Below are positions 28,950 to 37,799 of a stretch of 64,000 bases of DNA, in pieces. A program made the position numbers and the translations under genes. Source of the stretch: CAJCIY01 sp964245825 (GTDB taxonomy: Bacteria; Actinomycetota; Actinomycetes; Mycobacteriales; CAJCIY01); contig CAXTNT010000007.1 in NCBI GenBank assembly GCA_964245825.1, forward strand, positions 1-64,000, read 5' to 3'. How positions within the stretch are numbered: position 1 is the stretch's first letter; each line of letters starts with the position of its first letter. The notes beneath the pieces were generated by a model. The model saw only the letters and a program-made list of their open reading frames with translations. It made no database searches and was not told the DNA's origin.

Positions 28950-30059
28950 GTGGCCGAGCCGATCGACCCCGTCGAGCTGCCGGCCGACGGGCTGCTCCTG
29001 CGGCCGTGGCGCTCCAGCGACGCCGGTGCCGTGCACCGGATCTGCCAGGACCCGCTCATCCAGCGCTGGACGACGGTGCCCTCGCCCTACTCCCGCGCCG
29101 ACGCGCAGGAGTGGGTCGGGTCGCGGCCCGCGCAATGGGCGCGGGGCCGGGTCGCCGCGTGGGCGGTGACCGACGCCCGTTCCGGCACCGTCCTGGCCTC
29201 GGTGTCCCTCGGCGGCCTGGACCAGTCGTACCCGGAGATCGGGTTCTGGTGTGCCGCCGACGCGCGCGGTCGTGGCGTCGTCACCCGGGCCGGTCGCGCG
29301 GCGTGCAGGTGGGCGTTCGCGCGTGGAGCGCCGAAGGTCCTGTGGCTGGCGAACGTGGGCAACGAGGCGTCCTGGCGATCGGCGCACGCGATGGGGTTCG
29401 CCTTCGAGGGCCGCCGAGTGGCGGAGCTGCCGCTCCGCGACGGCACCCGCGGCGACGCCTGGGCGGCGGCGCTGCTGCCCTCGGCGCTGAACCGTGACCC
29501 CGCGCCGTGGCCGTTCGACCCGCTGCCGAGGCTCGTCGCCGGCCCGGTCTCCCTGCGGCGCTGGACGGCGGACGACATCCCCCGGCTGGTGCGGCTGCGC
29601 AACGAACCCGGGATCACCGGCTGGGGGACGAGCCGGGTGGCCGACGACCCCGCGCAGGCCTGGGAAGACACGACTGTCGGGCACGTCGAGGACTGGCTGC
29701 TCGGGCGCGCCGCCCGGCTCGCCGTCTGCGTCGAGGGCGAGCCCGTGGGCAACGTCACCCTGCGGCTGCCCGCCGGTCCGGGCGGTGGCCACGGTGTGCT
29801 CGGCTGGTGGCTGGGTGAGGCGGCTCGCGGCCAGGGGGTCGGCACCCGGGCGGTGCGGCTGGTCGTGGACTGGGCCTTCGACTCGCTCGGGCTGCGCAGG
29901 CTGGCTGCCGGCGTGCACGTGGACAACGCGCCGTCCCAGGCGCTGGCCGAACGGGTGGGGCTTCGCCGCGAGGGGCTCGGGCGAGGTCAGGCACCGGCGT
30001 ACGGCGGCGGCTTCGGCGACGGGATCGCGTACGGCCTGCTCGCCGACGACCGGCGCTGA
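28950..30059 (+). CDS. Tandem-domain GNAT acetyltransferase (RimJ/RimL-like)
   Basis: 369 residues from GTG at 28950. It contains two GNAT domains. The first (about 12-180) includes YPEIGFWCAADARGRGVV and KVLWLANVGNEASWRSAHAMGF. The second (about 190-365) includes LGWWLGEAARGQGVGTRAVR (R-x-x-G-x-G) and VHVDNAPSQALAERVGLRREG. Both resemble ribosomal-protein N-acetyltransferases of the RimJ/RimL group. The substrate is unknown. It is divergent from secA, sharing a 150-base region. Confidence 0.85.
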   Translation: MAEPIDPVELPADGLLLRPWRSSDAGAVHRICQDPLIQRWTTVPSPYSRADAQEWVGSRPAQWARGRVAAWAVTDARSGTVLASVSLGGLDQSYPEIGFWCAADARGRGVVTRAGRAACRWAFARGAPKVLWLANVGNEASWRSAHAMGFAFEGRRVAELPLRDGTRGDAWAAALLPSALNRDPAPWPFDPLPRLVAGPVSLRRWTADDIPRLVRLRNEPGITGWGTSRVADDPAQAWEDTTVGHVEDWLLGRAARLAVCVEGEPVGNVTLRLPAGPGGGHGVLGWWLGEAARGQGVGTRAVRLVVDWAFDSLGLRRLAAGVHVDNAPSQALAERVGLRREGLGRGQAPAYGGGFGDGIAYGLLADDRR

Positions 30060-30064
30060 CCGGC

Positions 30065-30757
30065 TCAGATCTCGATCATGTTCTCGCGGACGGCGTACAT
30101 GACCGCCTCCATCCGCGAGTGCAGCTGGAGCTTCTCCAGCATGTTGCGCACGTGGTTCTTGACGGTGTTCTCGCTGATGAACAGCTCCCGCGCCACGTCC
30201 CGGTTCGCCAGACCCCTGGCGACCAGCGTGAGCACCTCCATCTCGCGTTCGGTGAGCCGGGGTGCGGGCGCCCGCGCCTTGGTGGTGTCCTTGCGCGCCA
30301 GGGTCGCGAACTCGGTGAGCAGCTTGCTCGCCATGGACGGGCTGACCAGCGACTGCCCGCCGTGCACGGCCCGGATCGCGTTGGCGACCTCCGGGACGGC
30401 GATCTCCTTGAGCAGGTAGCCCATCGCGCCGGCCTTGACGGCTTCGTACAGGTCGAGTTCCTCGTCGCTGACCGTCAACATGATGATCTTCGCGGCCGGC
30501 ACCGCCGACGCGATCGCCCCCGCTGCTTCGATGCCGTTGCAGCGCGGCATCCGGACGTCCAGCAGCACGACGTCCGGCAGCAGGGCGGTGGCAAGCTCGA
30601 GGGCCGCAACCCCGTCCGCGGCCTCCCCGACGATCTCGATGTCGGGCTCGTCGGCCAGGACGACGTCCAGACCACGGCGGAACAGTGCGTGGTCGTCCGC
30701 CACGAGGACGCGGACCGGGTCGACGACGGTCGGCGTGCGGTCGGGCGGCTGCGTCAC
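30065..30757 (-). CDS. NarL/LuxR-type response regulator
   Basis: 230 residues from GTG at 30757. Receiver domain: acidic pair D21/D22, phosphoacceptor D67 in VVLLDVRMP, then a Thr (MLTVSD) and a Lys (YLLKE). The C-terminal LuxR HTH holds LTEREMEVLTLVARGLANRDVA and SENTVKNHVRNMLEKL. All activation residues are intact. No cognate kinase is adjacent, so it is an orphan in the conserved hpf-secA interval. It probably responds to a distant kinase. Confidence 0.92.
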   Translation of the reverse strand: MTQPPDRTPTVVDPVRVLVADDHALFRRGLDVVLADEPDIEIVGEAADGVAALELATALLPDVVLLDVRMPRCNGIEAAGAIASAVPAAKIIMLTVSDEELDLYEAVKAGAMGYLLKEIAVPEVANAIRAVHGGQSLVSPSMASKLLTEFATLARKDTTKARAPAPRLTEREMEVLTLVARGLANRDVARELFISENTVKNHVRNMLEKLQLHSRMEAVMYAVRENMIEI

Positions 30758-30790
30758 GAGCCCTCCACGAGATCCGGTCGGGCGGCCGGG

Positions 30791-31558
30791 TCAGGCCCGG
30801 AGTGTGGCACCCGCCTGCGCACCGTCACCGGCCTGGTCGGGGGTCTCCTCGACCGCGTGCAGACGCAGGACTCCGTAGTCGTAACCACGCCGTCGGTAGA
30901 CGACCGACGGTGCGCCGCAGGCAACGTCTCGGTACAGGTAGAAGTCGTGGCCGACCAGCTCCATGTTCGCCAGCGCGTCGTCCAGCGTCATCGGCGCAGC
31001 CGCGTGCACCTTTTCGCGCACCACGAACGGCCCATCCGGATCGCCTTCGACGATCCCATCCGCATCCGTCTGGGGCTCCGCCGCCGCCGGGGGCGGCCCG
31101 TCCTCGAGCCGCGGCTGCGGCAACCGGGCGATCCGGGCACCGCGCGAGTGCCGGCGGTCGGCCGACCGGCGCAGCCGCTCCTCGAGCTTCGCAGCTGCCA
31201 GGTCGAGCGCGGCGTACGCATCCTGCGCGGCCGCCTCGGCGCGGACGACCGGACCCCGACTGAGGCAGGTGATCTCGACCCGTTCGCGCGCATGCGACTG
31301 CCGGGGGTTTGCCTCGCTGGAGATCTCGACGTCCAACCGGATGATCTTGTGGTCGAACTTGGCCAGGCCGCGCAGCTTGGCGAGTACGTGTCCCCGGAAC
31401 CGCTCGCTCACCGCGGTGTGCCGACCTCGGACCACCACCGGCGGCACCCCGTCGGACTGCGACGCGGGCACCTCCGGCGCATCGGTCTCCGACCTGATCG
31501 GGGAACCACGCATGCCCACCAACTCCTTCGCCACGTCCACGCGCTCCGGACGGATCAC
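30791..31558 (-). CDS. hpf: Long-form ribosome hibernation promoting factor
   Basis: 255 residues, GTG start one base after the comF stop. An internal ATG (residue 16) is possible. The N-terminal domain has VVVRGRHTAVSERFRGHV and LDVEISSE, the RaiA/YfiA fold. A linker of about 50 residues leads to the C-terminal dimerisation domain (MELVGHDFYLYRD, YRRRGYDYGVLRLH). The long form pairs 70S ribosomes into inactive 100S dimers during dormancy. It belongs to the mtrA-mtrB-lpqB-comF-hpf run. Confidence 0.93.
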   Translation of the reverse strand: MIRPERVDVAKELVGMRGSPIRSETDAPEVPASQSDGVPPVVVRGRHTAVSERFRGHVLAKLRGLAKFDHKIIRLDVEISSEANPRQSHARERVEITCLSRGPVVRAEAAAQDAYAALDLAAAKLEERLRRSADRRHSRGARIARLPQPRLEDGPPPAAAEPQTDADGIVEGDPDGPFVVREKVHAAAPMTLDDALANMELVGHDFYLYRDVACGAPSVVYRRRGYDYGVLRLHAVEETPDQAGDGAQAGATLRA

Positions 31559-31559
31559 G

Positions 31560-32276
31560 CTAGACCCACCGAGGTCGCCCTGTCCGGTCCTCCGGCCCCG
31601 GATCAGTCCTTCGGACGGTGGCCGCGACGGTGGCCGCCCCGACGACGTGGGCCCCGGCGGCCGCCAGCGCCCGGCCGGCTTCGGCCAGCGTGGCGCCGGT
31701 CGTGACGATATCGTCGACGAGGACGACGGAAAGGCCCGGGCAAGGCCGGGCTAGCAGGGCCCCGTGCCGGTTGCGGCGGCGCTTCGCGGCGTCCAGACCG
31801 ACCTGGTCGGCGCTGGTCCTGGCCCAGCGCAGCAGCGGCGCCGGCCGCGGGGCGCCCGCGGCGACGGCGGCGCGTAGGAGCAGCCCCACGTGGTCGTAGC
31901 CCCGGGCACTCCGCGCCGCCCGGCCCGCCGGGACCGGTACGCAGAGCACCGCCCGGTCCCCGCCCGCGGCGCGGCGGAGGGGCGCGGCCAGAGCCGTCCC
32001 GAGTGGACGCGCGAGCTCGCGGCGCCCCCGCTCCTTGTACGCCAGCAGCGCCGTCCGCCAGTGCCCCTCGTACGGGCCCGCCGCCCAGACCGGCGGCAGA
32101 CCCGGCGGCGCCGGCCGAGGGTTGGCGGGGCTGGCGCCGGCGGCGGTGGTGAGCTCCCGCAGCGCGGTGGCACAGGCCCCGCACCACGGCCGGCCCGGCG
32201 CGGCGCACCCCGCGCAGCACACCCCGAGCAACACGTCGAAGGTTGCCTCACGGGCCGCGGCGAGCAGATGGCGCAT
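31560..32276 (-). CDS. comF: ComF-family phosphoribosyltransferase-like protein
   Basis: 238 residues. The N-terminal zinc finger has C20, C21, C24, C32 and C35 (VCCAGCAAPGRPWCGAC). The C-terminal PRTase fold includes VVLVDDIVTTGATLAEAG, the PRPP-binding motif. ComF proteins take part in DNA uptake or recombination in other bacteria; the role in actinobacteria is uncertain. It is located between lpqB and hpf, as is usual. Confidence 0.9.
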   Translation of the reverse strand: MRHLLAAAREATFDVLLGVCCAGCAAPGRPWCGACATALRELTTAAGASPANPRPAPPGLPPVWAAGPYEGHWRTALLAYKERGRRELARPLGTALAAPLRRAAGGDRAVLCVPVPAGRAARSARGYDHVGLLLRAAVAAGAPRPAPLLRWARTSADQVGLDAAKRRRNRHGALLARPCPGLSVVLVDDIVTTGATLAEAGRALAAAGAHVVGAATVAATVRRTDPGPEDRTGRPRWV

Positions 32277-32338
32277 TGCCGTGATGCTGCCCGGCGCTGG
32301 ACGCTCGTGGCCGGCACCGGGTGGATCTGTGGACGGCC

Positions 32339-34054
32339 TCAGCCGGCGGTGGCCGGGACCGCGCCGCGCCCGACCGGCCGCCAGGCATTGTCGACCGTGA
32401 GCTGCTCGACCACCCCGCCGCCAGCCACCAGCACCGGGGCGCCCGAGGCGGTGGACAGGGTCACGCCGGTGTTGCCGACCCGGGCCGGCAACGGCACCGA
32501 GACCGCCTGCGAGCCGTCCACGGCGATCTCGGTCACCTCGAGCGGGCCGCCGGGCGGGCTCACGAGCAGCGCCAGCTCCGCGGCGGACTGCCAGCCGGCG
32601 GACAGCACGTCGCCCAGACCCGCCGACAAGGGGACCGCGGCGCTGAGCGCAAGGCCCCGGACGCCGGCGGTGAGCGTCGTCAGGTATGCGACGTGCCCCC
32701 CCGGTGGTCCTGCCACCAGCAGGACGCGCACCCCGTCCCTGGCCAGCCGCCCCCCGATGACCGGGCCTACCAGACCGGCTGGGTACGGCACGGACACGGC
32801 GGCCGCCCCAGGGCGGCGTACCAGCAGCGACGAGCTGCCGGCCGCCACCAGGCTGCCACCGAGCGACCAGGACGGCGGGGCGTACGTCCCCGGTGGGCCG
32901 ACCGCCGTCAGGGCGCCGTCGGCGGTAGCCACCAGCAGCTGCTCCGCGGCGCCGGCCCGGACCACTGCCGCGAGGGCGCCTCCCGATGGTGCCGGAACGA
33001 CGCTGAGCAGGCTTCGACCGGCCAGGGCCGCGACGGCCGCGGCCGGCAGCGACACACCCGCCGCCGTCGAGGTGGGCAGCGGCTCGATCCGGCCGTCGAC
33101 CAACGCCAGGGGCGGCGACTGCGTGACGGGTGTATCCGGATCGACCGCGGCCGCTGCCGACAGGGCCAGGCGCTGGGGCGCGTTGACGGACGGCAGCGGC
33201 TGGCCGTCGACCTGCAGGCGGACGGCATCAGCCGTCGGCGCCTGCTCGAGGGTGCGAGCCAGTTGGACCAGCAGCAAGCGCGCCTGCCCGCTCGGCAGCG
33301 TGGCCGCCTGCTGGGAAAGGTCGACCACGATGTCGGATCCGCTCGTGGAGACGCTGCCGTCCAGACTCACCCCGGCTGGCGCCGCCGTCCGGACCGCCCC
33401 GGCCAGCGCGGCGGAGGGCCCACGGAGCAACGCGCGCACCAACTGGGTCTGGAGGCCGCCGACAGCGGTGGGCAGCCAGCGCACCTCGGGCACGAGCAGT
33501 GACTGGTCGGGGGTGAACCACCACAGCGTCGCGGGCTGGTACGAGCGCTGCAGATCGCCGTTCGTCAGCTGCAGGCCGGCGGGCAGGGCGGTGATGCGCC
33601 ACTCGGGCCCCACCCGGCCGAGCCGGAAGGAGTTGCCGACGGTGTCACTCCGGGCGGTGTAGACGCCAGCGGTGTCCAGGCTTGCCGTGCGGCTCAGCGC
33701 CACCGCGACCGTCGCCGCTGCCGCCGTCGGCACCGGCGCTCGGTAGGTGGCGGAGCCGTAGACCGTGACGGGGCCGTCGGTGTCCCAGGACGTGGTCGGA
33801 GCCAGGTACGCCCGGGCGATCCCGTAGTCGTCCTCACCGTCCGCCTGGGCGTTGAGGAAGCCCCGGACGATGTCCGCCGGGGAAGCACCGGCTGCCGGTC
33901 CCGGCGGGAGCACGCGGACGGTCCCCGCGTCGCCGGCGGAACCGCCGGCCACCAGGGTGCGTTCGACGTGCACGCCGGACGCCAGCGGCAGCCCACCGCA
34001 GCCGGCCGTCAGGAGCACGAGCGCCAGGACGGCGCACGGCCGCCCCGTCCTCAC
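32339..34054 (-). CDS. lpqB: Lipoprotein LpqB (GerMN domain)
   Basis: 571 residues, GTG start overlapping the mtrB stop. The lipobox is LTAGC with C19 as the lipidation site after a hydrophobic signal. A GerMN domain lies in the middle (about 190-290), and the C-terminal half is a beta-propeller-like region with Val/Ala-rich repeats. LpqB modulates MtrAB signalling and cell-wall homeostasis. It is translationally coupled to mtrB by a GTGA overlap. Confidence 0.95.
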   Translation of the reverse strand: MRTGRPCAVLALVLLTAGCGGLPLASGVHVERTLVAGGSAGDAGTVRVLPPGPAAGASPADIVRGFLNAQADGEDDYGIARAYLAPTTSWDTDGPVTVYGSATYRAPVPTAAAATVAVALSRTASLDTAGVYTARSDTVGNSFRLGRVGPEWRITALPAGLQLTNGDLQRSYQPATLWWFTPDQSLLVPEVRWLPTAVGGLQTQLVRALLRGPSAALAGAVRTAAPAGVSLDGSVSTSGSDIVVDLSQQAATLPSGQARLLLVQLARTLEQAPTADAVRLQVDGQPLPSVNAPQRLALSAAAAVDPDTPVTQSPPLALVDGRIEPLPTSTAAGVSLPAAAVAALAGRSLLSVVPAPSGGALAAVVRAGAAEQLLVATADGALTAVGPPGTYAPPSWSLGGSLVAAGSSSLLVRRPGAAAVSVPYPAGLVGPVIGGRLARDGVRVLLVAGPPGGHVAYLTTLTAGVRGLALSAAVPLSAGLGDVLSAGWQSAAELALLVSPPGGPLEVTEIAVDGSQAVSVPLPARVGNTGVTLSTASGAPVLVAGGGVVEQLTVDNAWRPVGRGAVPATAG

Positions 34055-35700
34055 GCGCGCGCCACGACGTCGGCCTGCTCGTCCGCGGGGTCCAGCGGCA
34101 GTGGCGCGGCGCGGACGACCCCACCGGCCCGACGGGGCACGACCAGCCGGAACGCAGCGCCCTGGCCGGCCGCACCCCAGGCCTGCAGCCAGCCGCCGTG
34201 CAGCCGCGCGTCCTCCAGGGAGATCGCCAGGCCGAGGCCCGTGCCGCCGGTCCGCCGCGCCCGGCTCGGGTCACCGCGCCAGAACCGCCCGAAGACCCGG
34301 CCGGTCTCGCCGGGGCGCAGGCCGACCCCGTGATCGCGTACCCGCAGAGCCACCGTCTCGGCGTCGGCCGCGAGCCGCACCTCGATCGGGAGGCCCTCAC
34401 CGTGCTCGACCGCGTTGGACAGCAGGTTGCGGACGATGCGCGCCATCCGCCGTGGGTCCACCTCCGCGAACACCCCCGACTCGGGCACCCCGTCCAGGTC
34501 GAAAACCCCACCGCGGTCCGCGGCCAGCGGTGCCACGTGCCGGACCTCGGACCGGACCAGGAGCGCGAGGTCGACGGGGGCGACCTCCAACGCGGCGGCC
34601 CGGGCGTCGTGCCGGCTGATCTCGAGCAGGTCGCCCAGCAGCGCCTCGAAGCGGTCCAGCTCGCTCGAGAGCAGTTCGGCGCTGCGCGCGACCTCGGGCG
34701 CGAAGGAGTCCCGGCCCGCGAAGAGCACGTCGGCGGCCATCCGGACGGTGGTGAGCGGGGTCCGCAGCTCGTGCGAGACGTCCGCCGTGAACCGCCGTTG
34801 CACCCGGGACAGCTCCTCGAGCTGGCCGATCTGCCGCTCCAGGTTGTGGGCCATGTCGTTGAAAGCGCTCGCGAGCCGGGCGAGGTCGTCCTCGCCGCGC
34901 ACGACGAGCCGCTCGTGCAACCGTCCGGCCGCGAGCCGGGAGGCGACCCGCGCCGCCAGCCGGACGGGCGTCACGACCTGACGGGTCACGACGCCGGCGA
35001 TCAGGGCCACCAGGAGCACCAGCCCGAGGCCGCCGAACGCCAGGGTGCGGTTCACCAGCGAGACCGTCTGTGCCTCGGTGGCGAGCGGGAACACGAAGTA
35101 CAGCTCGTAGCGGCCGGTGCCGACCCGGGCCGTCAGCGGCGCACCGACGACGAGGGCGGGCGTCCCGGCGGATGCATCGGGCAGGTCCAGGTCCCGTGGC
35201 AGCCGCACGTACGTGGTCGCCACCGCATCGTCGCGACGGACCACCCCGCGGAGCGAAGCGGGCACGGCGCTGGCAGAGGTCCCGCAGTCGGAGAACTCGT
35301 TGGCCGTGTCGCCGAGGTCCAGCAGCTCGACCCGGAAGCCGTTGGTCTGGCAGCCCGACAGCTGCTGCACGATCTGTGCCAGCAGCGCGTCGAGCTGCGC
35401 CTGGTCGGTGGCGTCGGACTGCGACAGCTGGGTCTGGGCGAGGGTCACGCCGGCGGTGAACTCCCCCAGCGCGGCCCGGCGTTTGGCATCGACGACGCCC
35501 TGCCCGACCTGGTGGGAGAGCAAGAGCCCCAGCGCGGTCGAGACGACGGCGGCGAGCAGGACGGTGGTCGCGACCACGCGGAAGGAGATGCTGCGCCGCC
35601 AGGAGTGCCGCAGCGCCGCGCCCGCGCGGCGCGCGCCCCCGACCGCGGCGGCGGCGGTCGACCGCAGTCGCCGCCCGGGCCACCAGGTGGGTGCGGCCAC
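34051..35700 (-). CDS. mtrB: Sensor histidine kinase MtrB
   Basis: 549 residues from GTG at 35700. The first helix is at about 41-62, and the extracytoplasmic sensor spans about 63-215 with two cysteines (SGCQTN, FSDCGT). The second helix (221-240) leads to HAMP. The phosphoacceptor is H310 in FTADVSHELRTPL. The ATPase core follows with NAVEHG and glycine-rich GTGLGLAIS. It phosphorylates MtrA in response to envelope or osmotic stress. It lies five bases after mtrA. Confidence 0.95.
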   Translation of the reverse strand: MAAPTWWPGRRLRSTAAAAVGGARRAGAALRHSWRRSISFRVVATTVLLAAVVSTALGLLLSHQVGQGVVDAKRRAALGEFTAGVTLAQTQLSQSDATDQAQLDALLAQIVQQLSGCQTNGFRVELLDLGDTANEFSDCGTSASAVPASLRGVVRRDDAVATTYVRLPRDLDLPDASAGTPALVVGAPLTARVGTGRYELYFVFPLATEAQTVSLVNRTLAFGGLGLVLLVALIAGVVTRQVVTPVRLAARVASRLAAGRLHERLVVRGEDDLARLASAFNDMAHNLERQIGQLEELSRVQRRFTADVSHELRTPLTTVRMAADVLFAGRDSFAPEVARSAELLSSELDRFEALLGDLLEISRHDARAAALEVAPVDLALLVRSEVRHVAPLAADRGGVFDLDGVPESGVFAEVDPRRMARIVRNLLSNAVEHGEGLPIEVRLAADAETVALRVRDHGVGLRPGETGRVFGRFWRGDPSRARRTGGTGLGLAISLEDARLHGGWLQAWGAAGQGAAFRLVVPRRAGGVVRAAPLPLDPADEQADVVARA

Positions 35701-35705
35701 CGAGC

Positions 35706-36392
35706 TCAGCCCGGCCCGGCCTTGTAGCCGACGCCGCGCACGGTCACCACGACGTCGGGGTTCTCCACGTCGCGCTCCACCTTCGATCGCAGGCGTTGGA
35801 CGTGCACGTTGACCAGGCGCGTGTCTGCCGGGTGGCGGTAGCCCCACACCTGCTCGAGCAGGACCTCGCGGGTGAAGACCTGACGGGGCTTGCGGGCCAG
35901 GGCCACCAGAAGCTCGAACTCCAGCGGGGTCAGGGCCAGCACGTCCGCGCCCCGGCTGACGACGTGACCGGCGACGTCGATCTCGACGGGGTCATCGATC
36001 GGCCCGATCGTGAGCGACTCGACGTCGGCCTGCTCGTGGCGCAGCCGGGCCCGGATGCGCGCGACGAGCTCCGCCGGCTTGAAGGGCTTCAACACGTAGT
36101 CGTCGGCACCGGCCTCCAGCCCGGTGACGATGTCCGTGGTGTCGGTCTTCGCGGTCAGCATCACGATCGGCACGGCCGACTCCACCCGCAGCGCCCGGCA
36201 GACCTCGACCCCGTCGAGACCGGGGAGCATCAGGTCGAGCAGGACGAGGTCGGGGCGGACGTTGTGGAACGCCTGCATCGCCCGTCGGCCGTCGGGGACG
36301 AACGACGGCTCGAAACCGCCGCCGCGCAGCACGATGCCCAGCATCTCGGCCAGCGCGAGGTCGTCGTCGACCACCAGGACACGGGGGTTCAC
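35706..36392 (-). CDS. mtrA: Response regulator MtrA
   Basis: 228 residues. The receiver has D10 and D11 and the phosphoacceptor D53 (LLDLMLPG), then ALTP in the OmpR-type winged-helix effector (about 135-225), with VWGYRHPADTRLVNVHVQRLR. MtrA is the essential or key actinobacterial regulator of division, wall metabolism and osmotic response. It heads the mtrA-mtrB-lpqB-comF-hpf operon. Confidence 0.97.
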   Translation of the reverse strand: MNPRVLVVDDDLALAEMLGIVLRGGGFEPSFVPDGRRAMQAFHNVRPDLVLLDLMLPGLDGVEVCRALRVESAVPIVMLTAKTDTTDIVTGLEAGADDYVLKPFKPAELVARIRARLRHEQADVESLTIGPIDDPVEIDVAGHVVSRGADVLALTPLEFELLVALARKPRQVFTREVLLEQVWGYRHPADTRLVNVHVQRLRSKVERDVENPDVVVTVRGVGYKAGPG

Positions 36393-36446
36393 GGCCCTAT
36401 GGTGCCCCGAACGGCCTCCGGCGCGGGCACCCCGCGCGGCGCACCC

Positions 36447-37568
36447 TCACCGCCGGCCGGTCTTGAGCGCCGTGATGGCATCCACCGGCGTGGGGTCGAC
36501 GCCGCCCAGCAGCGCGAGGTAGACCGAGGCGTAGTCGGTGAGGCACACCAGCGACGCGAGCCGCTCGAGCCGGCTGCCGCCCTCGGCGGCGAGGCTGCTG
36601 ACCCGGATGCCGCGGGCTGCGGCCAGGCCGGCGACGTCGTCCGCCTGGCGGCCGACCTCGGGGCGCTCGTCGGCCGGTGAGCGCAGCAGGACCTGGTGCA
36701 GCGACGGCACCGACGCGTCGCCCGCGGGGTCCCCGGGATCGGCGAACAGGTCGCGCTCGCCCGGCGCGAACGGGCCGTCGTACGCGACGACCTGGTTGTG
36801 GGCGGCTTCGGGCAGGACGCCGGTCACCGCCGGCAGCTTGGCGTTCTCGGCCAGCTGACAGCCGAAGCGGTATGCGGCCACCCCGGCCAGTGCGCTGGCC
36901 CCCCAGACGGAGGCCAGCCGGCCCGCCAGGGACAGGGCCAGCTCCTTCGCCGGGTTGACGAGGCTGTCGCGGGTGGGGTGGCAACGCTCGGCCACCGTCT
37001 CCAGCCGCTGGGCAGTCGCCTCGACGGCGAGCGGCTCGCCGAGCAGGCCGAGGTGCTCTGCCACGAGCACCAGCGGAACGGACAGGGCCCAGATGCTGGC
37101 GCGCGGCTGGCGGCCACCCGGGACCGCGACGTGCGGAGCACGCGCCTGCTCGCCGCGGGTGGCGAGTGGCGAGTCGGCCGCGCCGACGGTGACCAGTCGC
37201 GCGCCGCGACGGATCGCCTCGTCGGTGGCAGACAGGGTCTCGGCGGTGCCACCCGAGCAGGAGACGGCGATCACGAGGTCGGCCGCGCCGACCCAGCCGG
37301 GCAGTCCGTACCCCCGGTGGGTCAGGACCGGGATGGGGCACCCAGCCCCGACCGCCGCGGCCAGTACCTCCCCGGCGATGCCCGAGCCGCCCATGCCGGC
37401 CACCACGACGGCGCGCGGCCGGCCGGACTCGAGCCGCTCCAGCCCCGCCTCGGCGGCGAAGACCACGGCCTCGCGTGCCTGCGCGGCGGAGGAGGCGACG
37501 GCGCGCAGCATCTGCGCTGGGTCGGCGGCCTCGACCTCGGCGGGATCGTCGAGGTCGACCTGACTCAC
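36447..37568 (-). CDS. SIS-domain protein, phosphoglucose/phosphomannose isomerase-like
   Basis: 373 residues. The N-terminal SIS fold includes VVAGMGGSGIAGEV and VIAVSCSGGTAETLS, sugar-phosphate-binding turns. The C-terminal part (VLPEAAHNQVVAYDG) is the bifunctional phosphoglucose/phosphomannose isomerase C-domain. In mycobacteria the corresponding gene beside manB is annotated as TobH. It probably interconverts fructose-6-phosphate and mannose-6-phosphate, feeding ManB. It is 32 bases from Trm112 and part of a manB-Trm112-SIS run. Confidence 0.85.
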   Translation of the reverse strand: MSQVDLDDPAEVEAADPAQMLRAVASSAAQAREAVVFAAEAGLERLESGRPRAVVVAGMGGSGIAGEVLAAAVGAGCPIPVLTHRGYGLPGWVGAADLVIAVSCSGGTAETLSATDEAIRRGARLVTVGAADSPLATRGEQARAPHVAVPGGRQPRASIWALSVPLVLVAEHLGLLGEPLAVEATAQRLETVAERCHPTRDSLVNPAKELALSLAGRLASVWGASALAGVAAYRFGCQLAENAKLPAVTGVLPEAAHNQVVAYDGPFAPGERDLFADPGDPAGDASVPSLHQVLLRSPADERPEVGRQADDVAGLAAARGIRVSSLAAEGGSRLERLASLVCLTDYASVYLALLGGVDPTPVDAITALKTGRR

Positions 37569-37599
37569 AGCCGCGTCGCGAGCCGGTTCGAGGCCCCGG

Positions 37600-37779
37600 T
37601 CACGGCTTGCTGGCCTCGTCGATGAGCATCACCGGGATATCGTCCCGCACCGGGTACCGGTAGCCGCAGTGGCCGCCGTCGTTCGCACAGTCGAGGGTCG
37701 AGTCGGTCTCGTTGACCGTGACCGCACTGTGGCAGTTCGGGCAGACCAGGATCTCCAGCAAGGTCGGATCGAGGTTCAC
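37600..37779 (-). CDS. Trm112-family zinc-binding protein
   Basis: A 59-residue frame from GTG at 37779 reads VNLDPTLLEILVCPNCHSAV, then DCANDGGHCGYRYPVRDDIPVMLIDEA. It has LxxxLVCPxC and an RDDIPVML tail, the Trm112 signature. Trm112 proteins bind and activate SAM methyltransferases. The second Cys pair is C31 and C38. It lies between manB and the SIS gene, with a 20-base gap to manB. Confidence 0.88.
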   Translation of the reverse strand: MNLDPTLLEILVCPNCHSAVTVNETDSTLDCANDGGHCGYRYPVRDDIPVMLIDEASKP

Positions 37780-37799
37780 GCGGTCCTCTCGGGTCGGGG

